Positions 19,428-27,254 of a stretch of 64,000 bases of DNA are shown here, piece after piece (position 1 is the first letter of the stretch; the number at the start of each line of letters is the position of its first letter). The position numbers and the translations under genes were made by a program. Source of the DNA: Variovorax paradoxus (GTDB taxonomy: Bacteria > Pseudomonadota > Gammaproteobacteria > Burkholderiales > Burkholderiaceae_C); assembly GCF_009755665.1 (NCBI RefSeq), contig NZ_CP046622.1:4030001-4094000 (forward strand). Reading direction: 5' to 3'. The notes beneath the pieces were generated by a model, which did no database searches, was not told the origin of the DNA, and was given only the letters and a program-made list of their open reading frames with translations.

Positions 19428-20639
19428 TCAAGCCTCGCAGGCTGCGACCTTGAATTCGACGCGGCGGTCCAGCGCATCGCTTGCGTCGTCCGCCCCGGTG
19501 CCCACGATGTTCTCCCGGAACCCCATGCCCGATTCGCGCAGCTTCTTCGACAGAGGCGGCGCCTCGCCCACGAGCCGGGTCTTCACGCTCACCGCGCGCT
19601 GCAGCGACAGGCGCTCGTTGACCGCCTCAGGGCCGGTGCGGCTCGTGTGGCCCGTCACCACCACGCATGAATCGATCTGCGCCGCCTGGCGCGCGATCTG
19701 CCGCAGCCACATCGGATAGGCGGCGCTGATCTTCGGGTCGGCCAGGAAGTCGGTCGAGCCCGGCTTGAACAGGAACTTCACGCTCAGGTTATTGGTTTCC
19801 AGCCCGAGCCGCGCCAGGGTGCCGAAGGTTTTTTCCGCATCCGCCGCGCGGCCGAGATGCGCCTGCGTGAGGTACAGGCCGCTGTAGATGCGCAGCTGCT
19901 GTCCGTCGGGCCGGCGCGATGCGGCTTCGTAGCGGCTCAGGGCTTCGCTCATGCGGCCAGCCTCGTAGGCCGCGGTGGCTTCCTGCAGCACCGTCGAAGT
20001 GGGCAGGCGCTCCAGGTACAACGCATCGGCGGCCTGGCCGGGCTGCGTTTCGGCGGTGCGAATGTAGCCTTCCACGCCGCGGTCCTTGCCGTTCACCGGG
20101 CTGTCGCGAAAGAAGGCCGTCGGACGCGTGTCCAGCGTCGGGTCGCTGATGCGCGCCACCGATTGCGCGATGACCACGCCGCTCTTGATTTCCGTCAGCG
20201 CCAGGTTCAGCCGGTAGCGCCCGTCGGCCGCATCCTTGTCGCGCACCAGCGTGCCGTTCAGCACGTATTGGGCGCGCTCGATCTCGGCGCTGTTGAAGGG
20301 CGTGACGGTGAACTGCTTGAACTGCGATTGCATGCGCTGGACCACGCGCTGCTCGGCCACGCGCGTCACTTCGGTCTGCTGGCCGCTCGAACCCTCGAGC
20401 AGCGGATCGATCACGATGCGGCTCTGCTTGATGGTCGACTCCACCTTGGCCAGGAAGGCCGGCAGTTTCTGCGTCTGCACGATCAGGTCGTCCACCGCCT
20501 GATTGACGGCCTGGTCAAAAGGCATGGCGTTGCCCGGCGCGGGCCGGTGCGCGCACGCAACGGAAAGCGCCGCGGCGCACAACGCGAGCACGCGCAGCAC
20601 GGTCCCGATCGGGTGGATGGTGGTCTTCATCATCAGCAT
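19428..20639 (-). CDS. OmpA-domain lipoprotein with FlgO-like and TPR segments
   Basis: A 403-residue protein. A lipoprotein signal with LSVACAH (lipobox Cys near 29) comes first. Residues 45-190 resemble the FlgO/CsgG-like periplasmic fold (FDQAVNQAVDDLIVQTQ..., VLNGTLVRD). A short tetratricopeptide-like stretch follows near 215-265. The C-terminal OmpA domain has VKFLFKPGSTDFLADP, VVVTGHTSRTGPEAVNERLS and a DRRVEFKV end that binds peptidoglycan. It probably sits at the outer membrane. Internal starts at 20633 and 20630 are possible; the Shine-Dalgarno spacing favours 20633. It overlaps the upstream small gene and forms an operon with it. Confidence 0.82.
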   Translation of the reverse strand: MLMMKTTIHPIGTVLRVLALCAAALSVACAHRPAPGNAMPFDQAVNQAVDDLIVQTQKLPAFLAKVESTIKQSRIVIDPLLEGSSGQQTEVTRVAEQRVVQRMQSQFKQFTVTPFNSAEIERAQYVLNGTLVRDKDAADGRYRLNLALTEIKSGVVIAQSVARISDPTLDTRPTAFFRDSPVNGKDRGVEGYIRTAETQPGQAADALYLERLPTSTVLQEATAAYEAGRMSEALSRYEAASRRPDGQQLRIYSGLYLTQAHLGRAADAEKTFGTLARLGLETNNLSVKFLFKPGSTDFLADPKISAAYPMWLRQIARQAAQIDSCVVVTGHTSRTGPEAVNERLSLQRAVSVKTRLVGEAPPLSKKLRESGMGFRENIVGTGADDASDALDRRVEFKVAACEA

Positions 20640-21034
20640 TGGCTCCTCAAGATCTTCATGTCTTCGTCCGACAGCGGCTCACCCACCGCTGCCCGCATGT
20701 TGATTTCGCTGCAGCGCCTGGAGAGCGGCGGCTTTTTAGGGGCCGCGGGCTTCTCCACCTCCGGCATTGGCGGCGGCGCCGGCTGCGCGGCCACCGCAAC
20801 GGCCTGCGGCCTGGGCCGCGTTGCCGCAGCCGGCTTGAGCCCCGCTGGCCTGGCTGCCGGTAGCTCGGCTGCCGGCGGCACCGCCTCCCTGGGTACCCGC
20901 GCCGAAAGGCACGGCGTTCTGCACGGCTTGGTATCGGCCGTGGCCGTTGCGGCAAAGGCGGCGCAGCACAGCGCGACCACCATCACGATCGGCGCCATGG
21001 CGGAAAACGGCGAAGACCGCACCTGGTAAATCAT
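20633..21034 (-). CDS. small secreted Pro/Ala-rich protein
   Basis: A 133-residue protein of unknown function. A signal peptide (AMAPIVMVVALCCAAFAATATA) is followed by a low-complexity Pro/Ala linker. The compact end reads SRRCSEINMRAAVGEPLSDE with two Cys in the last 26 residues. The start at 21034 places a short basic lead before the hydrophobic core; ATG 20998 is the alternative. It precedes and overlaps the OmpA-domain lipoprotein gene and is likely co-transcribed with it as an envelope factor. Confidence 0.6.
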   Translation of the reverse strand: MIYQVRSSPFSAMAPIVMVVALCCAAFAATATADTKPCRTPCLSARVPREAVPPAAELPAARPAGLKPAAATRPRPQAVAVAAQPAPPPMPEVEKPAAPKKPPLSRRCSEINMRAAVGEPLSDEDMKILRSQC

Positions 21035-21126
21035 CAGCCGGCAAATGTAGAGCGGCAGGCGCCGCTCGCCATCTCGCCAAATGGCCACCCTGCCGAACGG
21101 CATAGGCGCCTGGCGCTACGAAATCT

Positions 21127-22077
21127 TCAGGGGAGCCACTGCACCAGCGTCATCACCAGCGTGAGCGTGGCCAGCGCGAGCACCGTCGACACGGCCACGC
21201 TGGCCGTCACCAGGTCTTCGGCCGTGCGGTAGCGCTGCGAAAAAAGAAAGACGTTAGCGCCGATCGGCAGCGCCGCCGCCACCACCATCACGGTGAGCGG
21301 AATGCCCCGCACGCCCAGCAGCCAGCCGATGCCGGCCACGAGCAGCGGATGCAGCAGGTTCTTCACCAGGGCCTGCACCGTGGCACCGCGCCAGTGCCGG
21401 CCGATGGGCGTCAGCGCCAGCGTGATGCCCACCATCACGAGCGCCACCGGGCCGAAGGCCTGCCCGAGCAGCATGATCGGCTTGTCGAGAAAGTCGGGCA
21501 TCACGAGCCCCGTCTGCGCAAACAGCAGCCCCGCGATGATCGGCAGCGGCACCGGATGGATGATGGCGTTGCGCAGCGCCCGCATCACGGTGCGCGCCAT
21601 GGAGCGCTTGTCCTCGCCGCTCACAACCGCATGCTCGCGCGCCACGGCCAGCTCCAGCACCACGGTAGCGCTCGTCAACAGCACCAGCGAGTGCAGCGAG
21701 ATCAGCGTGAGCAGCACCACCATGCCCTGCTCGCCATAGGCCAGGCCGACCAGCACGATGCCGATCATCACAGTGTTGCTGTAGGTGTTGGCGAGCGCAA
21801 TCACGGCGGCCGTGCGATTGAACCCGCGCAGCGCCAGCGTGCCCGCGAAGAGCAGGCCCGAGGCGATGAAGTACGCGGCGACGGGCTTCAGGCTGAGTTC
21901 TTCCACGTGCACCGTGCTCATCGCGCGGAACAGCAGCGCGGGCGCCAGCAGCAGGAAGATCAGGTTGGAAAGGTCCTTGACGGCGTCGCCGCCGATCCAG
22001 CGGCGCCGGCCTGCCAGGTAGCCTGCTGCGATCAGGACGACGACCGGCAGCAGCGAGGAAATGACGAACGGGTTCAC
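21127..22077 (-). CDS. AEC family transporter
   Basis: A 316-residue membrane protein of the auxin efflux carrier / MdcF family. It has ten hydrophobic segments in two five-helix halves. ALANTYSNTVMIGIVLVG and AALPIGANVFLFSQRY are the paired crossover motifs with N/P residues. Bacterial members move malonate, malate or other organic anions. No metabolic neighbour points to a substrate. Confidence 0.9.
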   Translation of the reverse strand: MNPFVISSLLPVVVLIAAGYLAGRRRWIGGDAVKDLSNLIFLLLAPALLFRAMSTVHVEELSLKPVAAYFIASGLLFAGTLALRGFNRTAAVIALANTYSNTVMIGIVLVGLAYGEQGMVVLLTLISLHSLVLLTSATVVLELAVAREHAVVSGEDKRSMARTVMRALRNAIIHPVPLPIIAGLLFAQTGLVMPDFLDKPIMLLGQAFGPVALVMVGITLALTPIGRHWRGATVQALVKNLLHPLLVAGIGWLLGVRGIPLTVMVVAAALPIGANVFLFSQRYRTAEDLVTASVAVSTVLALATLTLVMTLVQWLP

Positions 22078-22159
22078 CCCGTCGAGGATAGCCGAGGGTG
22101 CATGCCGCTCAGCTCGCCCGCTCCTCCGCGAGGGGAAGAGCGGGCGCGGCGGGCTTCAA

Positions 22160-22183
22160 GTCTTCAGGTCTTCAGGTCTTCAG
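22160..22183. repeat. three tandem copies of GTCTTCAG
   Basis: An exact 8-base unit occurs three times in a row and runs into the stop codon of the TonB receptor on the minus strand. Copy-number change here would not alter the receptor beyond its last codon or two. Confidence 0.8.
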
Positions 22184-24264
22184 AACGTCACGCGCAGGCC
22201 GACCTTCAGCGAACGTCCCGGCAGCGGCGCGTTCGGATACACCGTCGTGGTCAGGATCGACGTCGGGCTGTAGGCCAGCTTGTTGGTGATGTTGTCGACA
22301 CGCGCATACCAGGTGAGGTTGGCGCGCTGCACCTTCATGCGGTAGGTAACGGCGGCATTCCACAGCGTGTAGGAGTCGGTCTCGCGCGCGCCCACGCTCG
22401 GCACCCGGCGCTGCGCCGCGTTGTAGTCGAAGCCCAGGCGCGCACCCCATGGGCCGTTGCCGTAGGCCAGCGTGGCCCCCACGCGCAGCGGCGCAATGCG
22501 CGGCAGCGGTTCGCCGGTGTCGAGGTTCTTGGCCCGCACGATGTCGCCGCGCCATTCCAGGTCAAGCGTCGAGCCGTCGGCGGAACGCGCAAAGCCGTCG
22601 GTGCCCAGCAGGCGCAGGTTGCCGTTCGCCTCGATGCCGGTGAACCGGGCGCGCACGCCGCTGTAGAGGTACTCGGCCAGGGTATCGGTCGCCTCCGGGT
22701 CGGTCACCACCTGGCCTTCTTCATCCAGAGTGCGACCCGAAGCCGTCAGGCCGATGTAGTTGCGAAAGCGCGTGACGTATGCGTTGACGCGCGCCGTGTT
22801 GGCGCCCGACTTCCATTGCGCACCCAGGTCGAACCCGGTCGACTTTTCCTTGTCGAGGTTCGGATTGCCGACTTCCCACGCGGCCGTTGCCACGTGCGGG
22901 CCGTTGGCAAGCAGTTCGTAATCCTTCGGAGCCCGCTCGGTGTAGGCCAGGTTCGAGGTGAGCTGCCACTGCGGCGTCAAGTTCACCAGCGCGCCCAGGG
23001 CCGCGCTGTGCGGGTTGAAGGTGCGCTCGCCAACGGCAAAACGCGTCACGGTCGGATCGTCCGGGTAGCCGAGCGAGGTGACGCGGACCTTCTCGGTGCG
23101 CGCGCCAAAGCTCAGCCGGCCCCACGACGTGCCGAGCTCTTCGTACATGAACAGCGCGTTGGAGCGCGTGCGGCTGTGCGGCGCAAAGGCCTCGGCGCCG
23201 TCCGCGGCGAAGCGGTTGGTTTCGCTGCTGAAGCCGACCAGGCCTTCGAGGTTGCCGGTCTTCTGGTGGCGCACCTCGATGCGCACATCGTTGCTCATGT
23301 TCGAGAAGGTGGTGCCGGCCTCGCCGCCTTCGAACTCGGTGTGGCGGTAGTCGGTATGGCTGAGCTTGGCGTGAACGCTGCTGATGATGCCGCCCGGGCG
23401 CCATTCGCCTTCGATCGCATAGCGGTCGGACTTCATGCCGATGGTCACGTCGTCTTCGGCCACCGTGCCGTAGTTGCTGCGATAGGTGCTGGCCGAGGCG
23501 CCGATCCAGCCCTGGTCGAAGAACAGCGTGCCGCCCACGGCGCCGCCGTGCGCCTCGTTGGCCGAATTGCAGATCTTGCGCGCCAGCGTGGGGCGGCCGG
23601 GCTTGGTGCATTCCAGGTCGATGGGCGCCGAGACATCCTTGGAGTCGCGGTTGAACGCATCTACGTGCAGCGCCAGGCGGTTGTTGCCGCCCTCGAAGAC
23701 CACGCCGCCGTTCTTTTCCTTGTTGCCGGTCGAAAAGCCCAGGTCGGCACGGCCGCCGAAGCCGTTGATCGGCTCGGTGGGAATGCGGTTGTCGATCACG
23801 TTGACCACGCCGCCCACTGCGCTACCGCCGTATTGCAGCGCAGAAGGCCCGCGCAGCACCTCGACGCGATCGGTCACCAGCGAATCCACCGGCACCGCGT
23901 GGTCGTAGCTCAGCGCCGAAGCGTCCGGCGCGCCGCCGCCGTTCTGCAGGATGCGGATGCGATCGCCGTCCAGGCCGCGGATGATCGGCCGGCTCGCATT
24001 GGGACCGAAGTAGCTGCTGCTGACGCCGGGCAGGTTGTTGAGCGTTTCGCCGAGCGTCGATTCGGAGCGCATCAGGAGCTTGTCGCCCGAAAGCGTGGTG
24101 GTGGGCGCAATCAGGTCGGCCGCGCCCAGCGGATTGCCGGTGACGGCAATCTCAGGCAGGGACGCCGCGGGCGCTTCGGCGGGTTGCGCCTGGGCCACGG
24201 CCGCGAAGGAAGCCAGCAAGAGAACGGCAGCGCCGATGGCGTTGCGACGGAAATTGGGAATCAT
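22180..24264 (-). CDS. TonB-dependent receptor, possibly zinc type (ZnuD-like)
   Basis: A 694-residue outer-membrane receptor. The signal peptide ends near AVAQAQ, followed by a TonB-box-like LPEIAVTG. The plug domain has RPIIRGLDGDRIRILQNG and VLRGPSALQYGGSAVGG, and the 22-strand barrel ends in VGLRVTF with the terminal Phe. The ALSYDHAVPVD stretch and overall layout resemble ZnuD-type zinc receptors, and a small His-rich membrane protein is encoded directly upstream on the same strand. The zinc role is inference; a copper or other chelate receptor is possible. No Fur box was seen upstream. Confidence 0.85.
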   Translation of the reverse strand: MIPNFRRNAIGAAVLLLASFAAVAQAQPAEAPAASLPEIAVTGNPLGAADLIAPTTTLSGDKLLMRSESTLGETLNNLPGVSSSYFGPNASRPIIRGLDGDRIRILQNGGGAPDASALSYDHAVPVDSLVTDRVEVLRGPSALQYGGSAVGGVVNVIDNRIPTEPINGFGGRADLGFSTGNKEKNGGVVFEGGNNRLALHVDAFNRDSKDVSAPIDLECTKPGRPTLARKICNSANEAHGGAVGGTLFFDQGWIGASASTYRSNYGTVAEDDVTIGMKSDRYAIEGEWRPGGIISSVHAKLSHTDYRHTEFEGGEAGTTFSNMSNDVRIEVRHQKTGNLEGLVGFSSETNRFAADGAEAFAPHSRTRSNALFMYEELGTSWGRLSFGARTEKVRVTSLGYPDDPTVTRFAVGERTFNPHSAALGALVNLTPQWQLTSNLAYTERAPKDYELLANGPHVATAAWEVGNPNLDKEKSTGFDLGAQWKSGANTARVNAYVTRFRNYIGLTASGRTLDEEGQVVTDPEATDTLAEYLYSGVRARFTGIEANGNLRLLGTDGFARSADGSTLDLEWRGDIVRAKNLDTGEPLPRIAPLRVGATLAYGNGPWGARLGFDYNAAQRRVPSVGARETDSYTLWNAAVTYRMKVQRANLTWYARVDNITNKLAYSPTSILTTTVYPNAPLPGRSLKVGLRVTF

Positions 24265-24344
24265 GAATGAGCACTCGTTGAATCTAGGGACGATCTGCCG
24301 CCACCGCGAAAAAACGCGGTGCAGCAACCGGAACACGGAGGGAT

Positions 24345-24758
24345 TCAGCGAGTGGAAGGCGGGCCGCGCGCGTCGAACAGCGCAACCCATCGGGCGATGG
24401 CCTCGCCCTGCAGATAGGCAAAGGTGGCCGACGGCAGCAGCACCGGCAGCACCACCATGGGAACGCCCAATGCGCCCGAGCCGTGCGACAACTGGTCGTA
24501 CAGCCGGCATTCGGCATCGGTGTGGTCGCCGAACACGCTGGCAATGCCGTGCGACGACATGTGGGCTGCGTGCCCGTGCGCCCCTTCGGCATGGCTGGCC
24601 TGCGCCGCCGCGGTCGCCTGGCCAAGGCCCGGCACGTGCAGCGACCGGTGGATCAGCCCGAGCGTGCCCGCGAACCACAACGCAATCACCAGCGCGACGG
24701 CGATCGCACGGGTCGACAGAATCGACCGGCGCGGAGCCTGGCTGGCGATGGTGTGCAC
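24345..24758 (-). CDS. small His-rich membrane protein (DUF2946-like)
   Basis: A 137-residue protein with one N-terminal transmembrane helix (about residues 18-38) and a following segment rich in His (HRSLHV, SHAEGAHGHAAHMSSHG) and containing a Cys in ECRLYDQLSHG. This pattern is common for DUF2946-type proteins found beside copper or zinc TonB receptors. It probably binds a metal in the periplasm. It lies 80 bases upstream of the TonB receptor and may share a metal-controlled transcript. Function unproven. Confidence 0.65.
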   Translation of the reverse strand: MHTIASQAPRRSILSTRAIAVALVIALWFAGTLGLIHRSLHVPGLGQATAAAQASHAEGAHGHAAHMSSHGIASVFGDHTDAECRLYDQLSHGSGALGVPMVVLPVLLPSATFAYLQGEAIARWVALFDARGPPSTR

Positions 24759-24782
24759 GGGAAGCGGGCTTTGGCCGAAAGA

Positions 24783-25334
24783 TCAGGCCTTGGCGCGCGA
24801 GGCGAAGGTCTTCTGGAACTTCTCGACCTTGGGCCCGACCACGAAAGCGCAGTAGCCCTGGTTCGGGTTGTTCAGGAAATAGTCGTGGTGATAGGCCTCG
24901 GCGGTCGAGTAGTTCGCGAGCGGCACCACTTCGGTCACCACCGGAGCGCTGTAGGTCTTGCCGGCCTCGATTTCGCGGATGACCCCTTGGGCCACTTCTT
25001 TCTGCGCATCGCTCGTGACATAGATGCCGCTGCGGTACTGCGTGCCGACGTCGTTGCCCTGGCGGTTCAGCGTCGTGGGGTCGTGCACCACAAAGAAGAT
25101 CTCGAGAATTTCGCGCAGGCTGATGACCGCGGGGTCGAATTCGACCTTCACGACCTCCACATGCCCGGTGCGGCCGGTGCAGACCTGCTCGTAGCTGGGG
25201 TTGACGGTCTGGCCGTTGCAATAGCCCGATTCGACGTCCACCACGCCCTGCACGCGATCGAAAACCGCCTCGGTGCACCAGAAGCAGCCTCCCCCGAGCA
25301 CGATGGTTTCGGTTTGCGACAGTGAAGAAGACAT
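24783..25334 (-). CDS. msrA: peptide-methionine (S)-S-oxide reductase
   Basis: A 183-residue MsrA. The catalytic GGGCFWCTEAVFDRVQGV near residue 15 has the active-site Cys; HPAVI-type spacing and GTQYRSGIYV follow as usual. It reduces methionine-S-sulfoxide in proteins. It is transcribed away from the TetR-family gene, 101 bases apart, and is followed 24 bases later by the His-rich protein gene on the same strand. Confidence 0.96.
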   Translation of the reverse strand: MSSSLSQTETIVLGGGCFWCTEAVFDRVQGVVDVESGYCNGQTVNPSYEQVCTGRTGHVEVVKVEFDPAVISLREILEIFFVVHDPTTLNRQGNDVGTQYRSGIYVTSDAQKEVAQGVIREIEAGKTYSAPVVTEVVPLANYSTAEAYHHDYFLNNPNQGYCAFVVGPKVEKFQKTFASRAKA

Positions 25335-25382
25335 GGGCTGCTCCGGCAGGTAGGAAAAAAGCGAACCCGATATTGTCGCGGC

Positions 25383-25432
25383 TTGACGGGCCGGATGCTG
25401 GTCACTACATTACTAACCCGCGAGTCATTAAT
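25383..25432 (+). promoter_or_regulatory. promoter and palindromic operator of the TetR-family gene
   Basis: TTGACG at 25383-25388 and TACATT at 25406-25411 are separated by 17 bases and form a fair sigma-70 promoter. An interrupted palindrome spans 25409-25432 (18 of 24 bases symmetric; core ACTAACCCGCGAGT). It overlaps the -10 end and the expected transcription start, and ends 3 bases before the ATG. It is probably the autoregulatory site of the TetR protein. Confidence 0.6.
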
Positions 25433-25435
25433 CTC

Positions 25436-26113
25436 ATGCCCACCCCCCGTTCCTTTGTCGACAAGATCTGCCCGGTGCGCTCCAAACGCGAGCGCCGCAA
25501 GGAGGCACGCCCCGGCGAACTGCTGGCAGCGGCCCTCGATCTCTTCGTCGAAAAAGGCTTTGCCGCCACCCGCGCCGAGGAAGTGGCGGCACGCGCGGGG
25601 GTCTCCAAGGGCACGCTTTTTCTTTATTTTCCGAGCAAGGAAGAGCTCTTCAAGGCCGTGGTGGTCGAAAACCTCAGCGGCCGGTTTTCCGAGTGGAACG
25701 AAGAATTCGAGACCTTCGAAGGCACCTCGGCGGACATGCTGCGCTATTGCATGCGCGTCTGGTGGGAGCGGGTGGGCATGACCAAGGCTTCGGGCCTGAC
25801 CAAGCTCATGATGAGCGAAGGCGCCAATTTTCCCGACCTGGCGGAGTTCTACCGCAAGGAAGTGATCCGGCCCGGCCATTCTCTTTTGCGCCGCATCCTT
25901 CAGCGGGGCATCGACAAAGGCGAATTCGCGCCGGTCGACATCGACCACGCCATCTATTCGGTGGTGGCACCCATGGTCTTCCTCATGCTCTGGAAGCACT
26001 CGGCCATGGTCTGCGTCGACGAAGACACCTCGCTCGACCCTGAAAAGTACCTCGCCACCCAGGCCGAAACCGTGCTTTACGGCCTCACGCGCCGCCCGGA
26101 GAGCGCGGCATGA
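25436..26113 (+). CDS. TetR/AcrR family transcriptional regulator
   Basis: A 225-residue repressor. The N-terminal HTH spans about residues 25-70, with LLAAALDLFVEKGFAATR, then VAARAGVSKGTLFLYFPSKE. The C-terminal ligand domain is of the TetR_C type and has no recognisable ligand site. A palindrome over its own promoter suggests autoregulation. Its targets may include the TolC gene further on, as TetR genes often neighbour efflux genes, but a Pcm-like gene and a rhodanese lie between. Confidence 0.92.
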   Translation: MPTPRSFVDKICPVRSKRERRKEARPGELLAAALDLFVEKGFAATRAEEVAARAGVSKGTLFLYFPSKEELFKAVVVENLSGRFSEWNEEFETFEGTSADMLRYCMRVWWERVGMTKASGLTKLMMSEGANFPDLAEFYRKEVIRPGHSLLRRILQRGIDKGEFAPVDIDHAIYSVVAPMVFLMLWKHSAMVCVDEDTSLDPEKYLATQAETVLYGLTRRPESAA

Positions 26114-26203
26114 AGCGTGCATGGACGGCCGGGCTTCCGCGAGCGGGCGCGGCGCGACCTAAAATTGAAGGTTTGTCCTGAGCCCCACAAGGAAAAGCCC
26201 CCA

Positions 26204-26881
26204 ATGAACCCGACCCCCACCCTCGAGCGCTTGCGCTTCAACATGATCGAGCAGCAGATCCGGCCCTGGGATGTGCTGGACCTGGAAATTCTCGACCTGC
26301 TGGCCAGCATCCGGCGCGAAGACTACGTGCCGCCCGCGCACCGCGGCCTGGCCTTCTTCGACATGGAAATTCCGCTCGGCGACGGCTCCGTTCCCGGCCA
26401 GGTGATGCTCTCGCCCAAGGTCGAGGCACGCATGCTGCAAGACCTGCACGTGCAAAAGCACGAGTCGGTGCTCGAGATCGGTACCGGCTCCGGCTTCATG
26501 GCCGCCCTGCTCGCCCATCGCGCCGCCCAGGTGCTCTCACTCGAAATCGACCCCGTGCTGGCCGCCCGCGCCGCCGAAACACTGCGCCAGAACGGCGTTG
26601 CCAACGTGGAAGTGCGCAACGCCGACGGCGCCGTGCCGCTGCCGAGCGGCCCGAGCTTCGACGTGATCGTGCTCAGCGGTTCCGTCGCGCGCATTCCGCA
26701 AAACCTGCTCGGCTCGCTCAAGGTGGGTGGCCGCCTGGCCGCCATCGTGGGCGAAGAGCCGATGATGCGCGCGCACTTCGTGACCCGCACCAGCGAAAGC
26801 AAGTGGGACACCATCCAGCCGTGGGACACGGTGGCGCCGCGCCTGCTCAACTTCCCCGAGCCCTCGCGCTTCTCGTTCTGA
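26204..26881 (+). CDS. protein-L-isoaspartate O-methyltransferase family protein
   Basis: A 225-residue class I SAM methyltransferase of the PCMT family. MIEQQIRPWDVLD and REDYVPPAHRGLAF give the family N-terminus, VLEIGTGSGFMAALLA is the SAM-binding motif I. It differs from classic Pcm in lacking the usual active-site Ser/Thr-rich opening, so the true substrate may not be isoaspartate. ATG 26204 has AAGGAAAAG upstream. It starts a likely operon with a rhodanese and TolC. Confidence 0.88.
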   Translation: MNPTPTLERLRFNMIEQQIRPWDVLDLEILDLLASIRREDYVPPAHRGLAFFDMEIPLGDGSVPGQVMLSPKVEARMLQDLHVQKHESVLEIGTGSGFMAALLAHRAAQVLSLEIDPVLAARAAETLRQNGVANVEVRNADGAVPLPSGPSFDVIVLSGSVARIPQNLLGSLKVGGRLAAIVGEEPMMRAHFVTRTSESKWDTIQPWDTVAPRLLNFPEPSRFSF

Positions 26882-26894
26882 GCGGGACTTCCGA

Positions 26895-27233
26895 ATGATC
26901 GATCAAGTCCGCCCCGCCGATCTTGCAGCCTGGTTTGCCCAGAACCCCGATGCCGCGCCCGTGCTGCTCGACGTGCGCGAACCCTGGGAGCTGCAGACGG
27001 CAAGCGTCGCGCCCCAGGGCTTCACGCTGGTCGCCATCCCGATGAACGAAATTCCGGGCCGGCTTTCCGAACTGGACGAGGGCCAGCGCATTGCATGCCT
27101 GTGCCATCACGGTGCGCGCAGCCAGCGTGTGGCAGCCTTCCTGAGCCAGAACGGCTTTGCCGAGCTGGCCAACGTGGCCGGCGGCATCGACGCCTGGTCC
27201 GCACAGCACGATCCCGCCGTGCCGCGCTACTGA
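26895..27233 (+). CDS. rhodanese-like domain protein
   Basis: A 112-residue single-domain rhodanese. VLLDVREPWELQ is the CH2A-type motif, and IACLCHHGARSQRVAAFL is the active-site loop with Cys in CHHGARS. It probably transfers or carries sulfane sulfur in the cytoplasm. It lies 13 bases after the methyltransferase and 21 bases before the TolC gene, so it is likely co-transcribed. Confidence 0.93.
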   Translation: MIDQVRPADLAAWFAQNPDAAPVLLDVREPWELQTASVAPQGFTLVAIPMNEIPGRLSELDEGQRIACLCHHGARSQRVAAFLSQNGFAELANVAGGIDAWSAQHDPAVPRY

Positions 27234-27254
27234 TTCTTTCTTCAAGGACGTTCA

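Noticed and set aside
21349..24270. A 973-codon plus-strand frame opposite the AEC carrier and TonB receptor
   Set aside because: It crosses two well-supported minus-strand genes and shows no domain; shadow frame.
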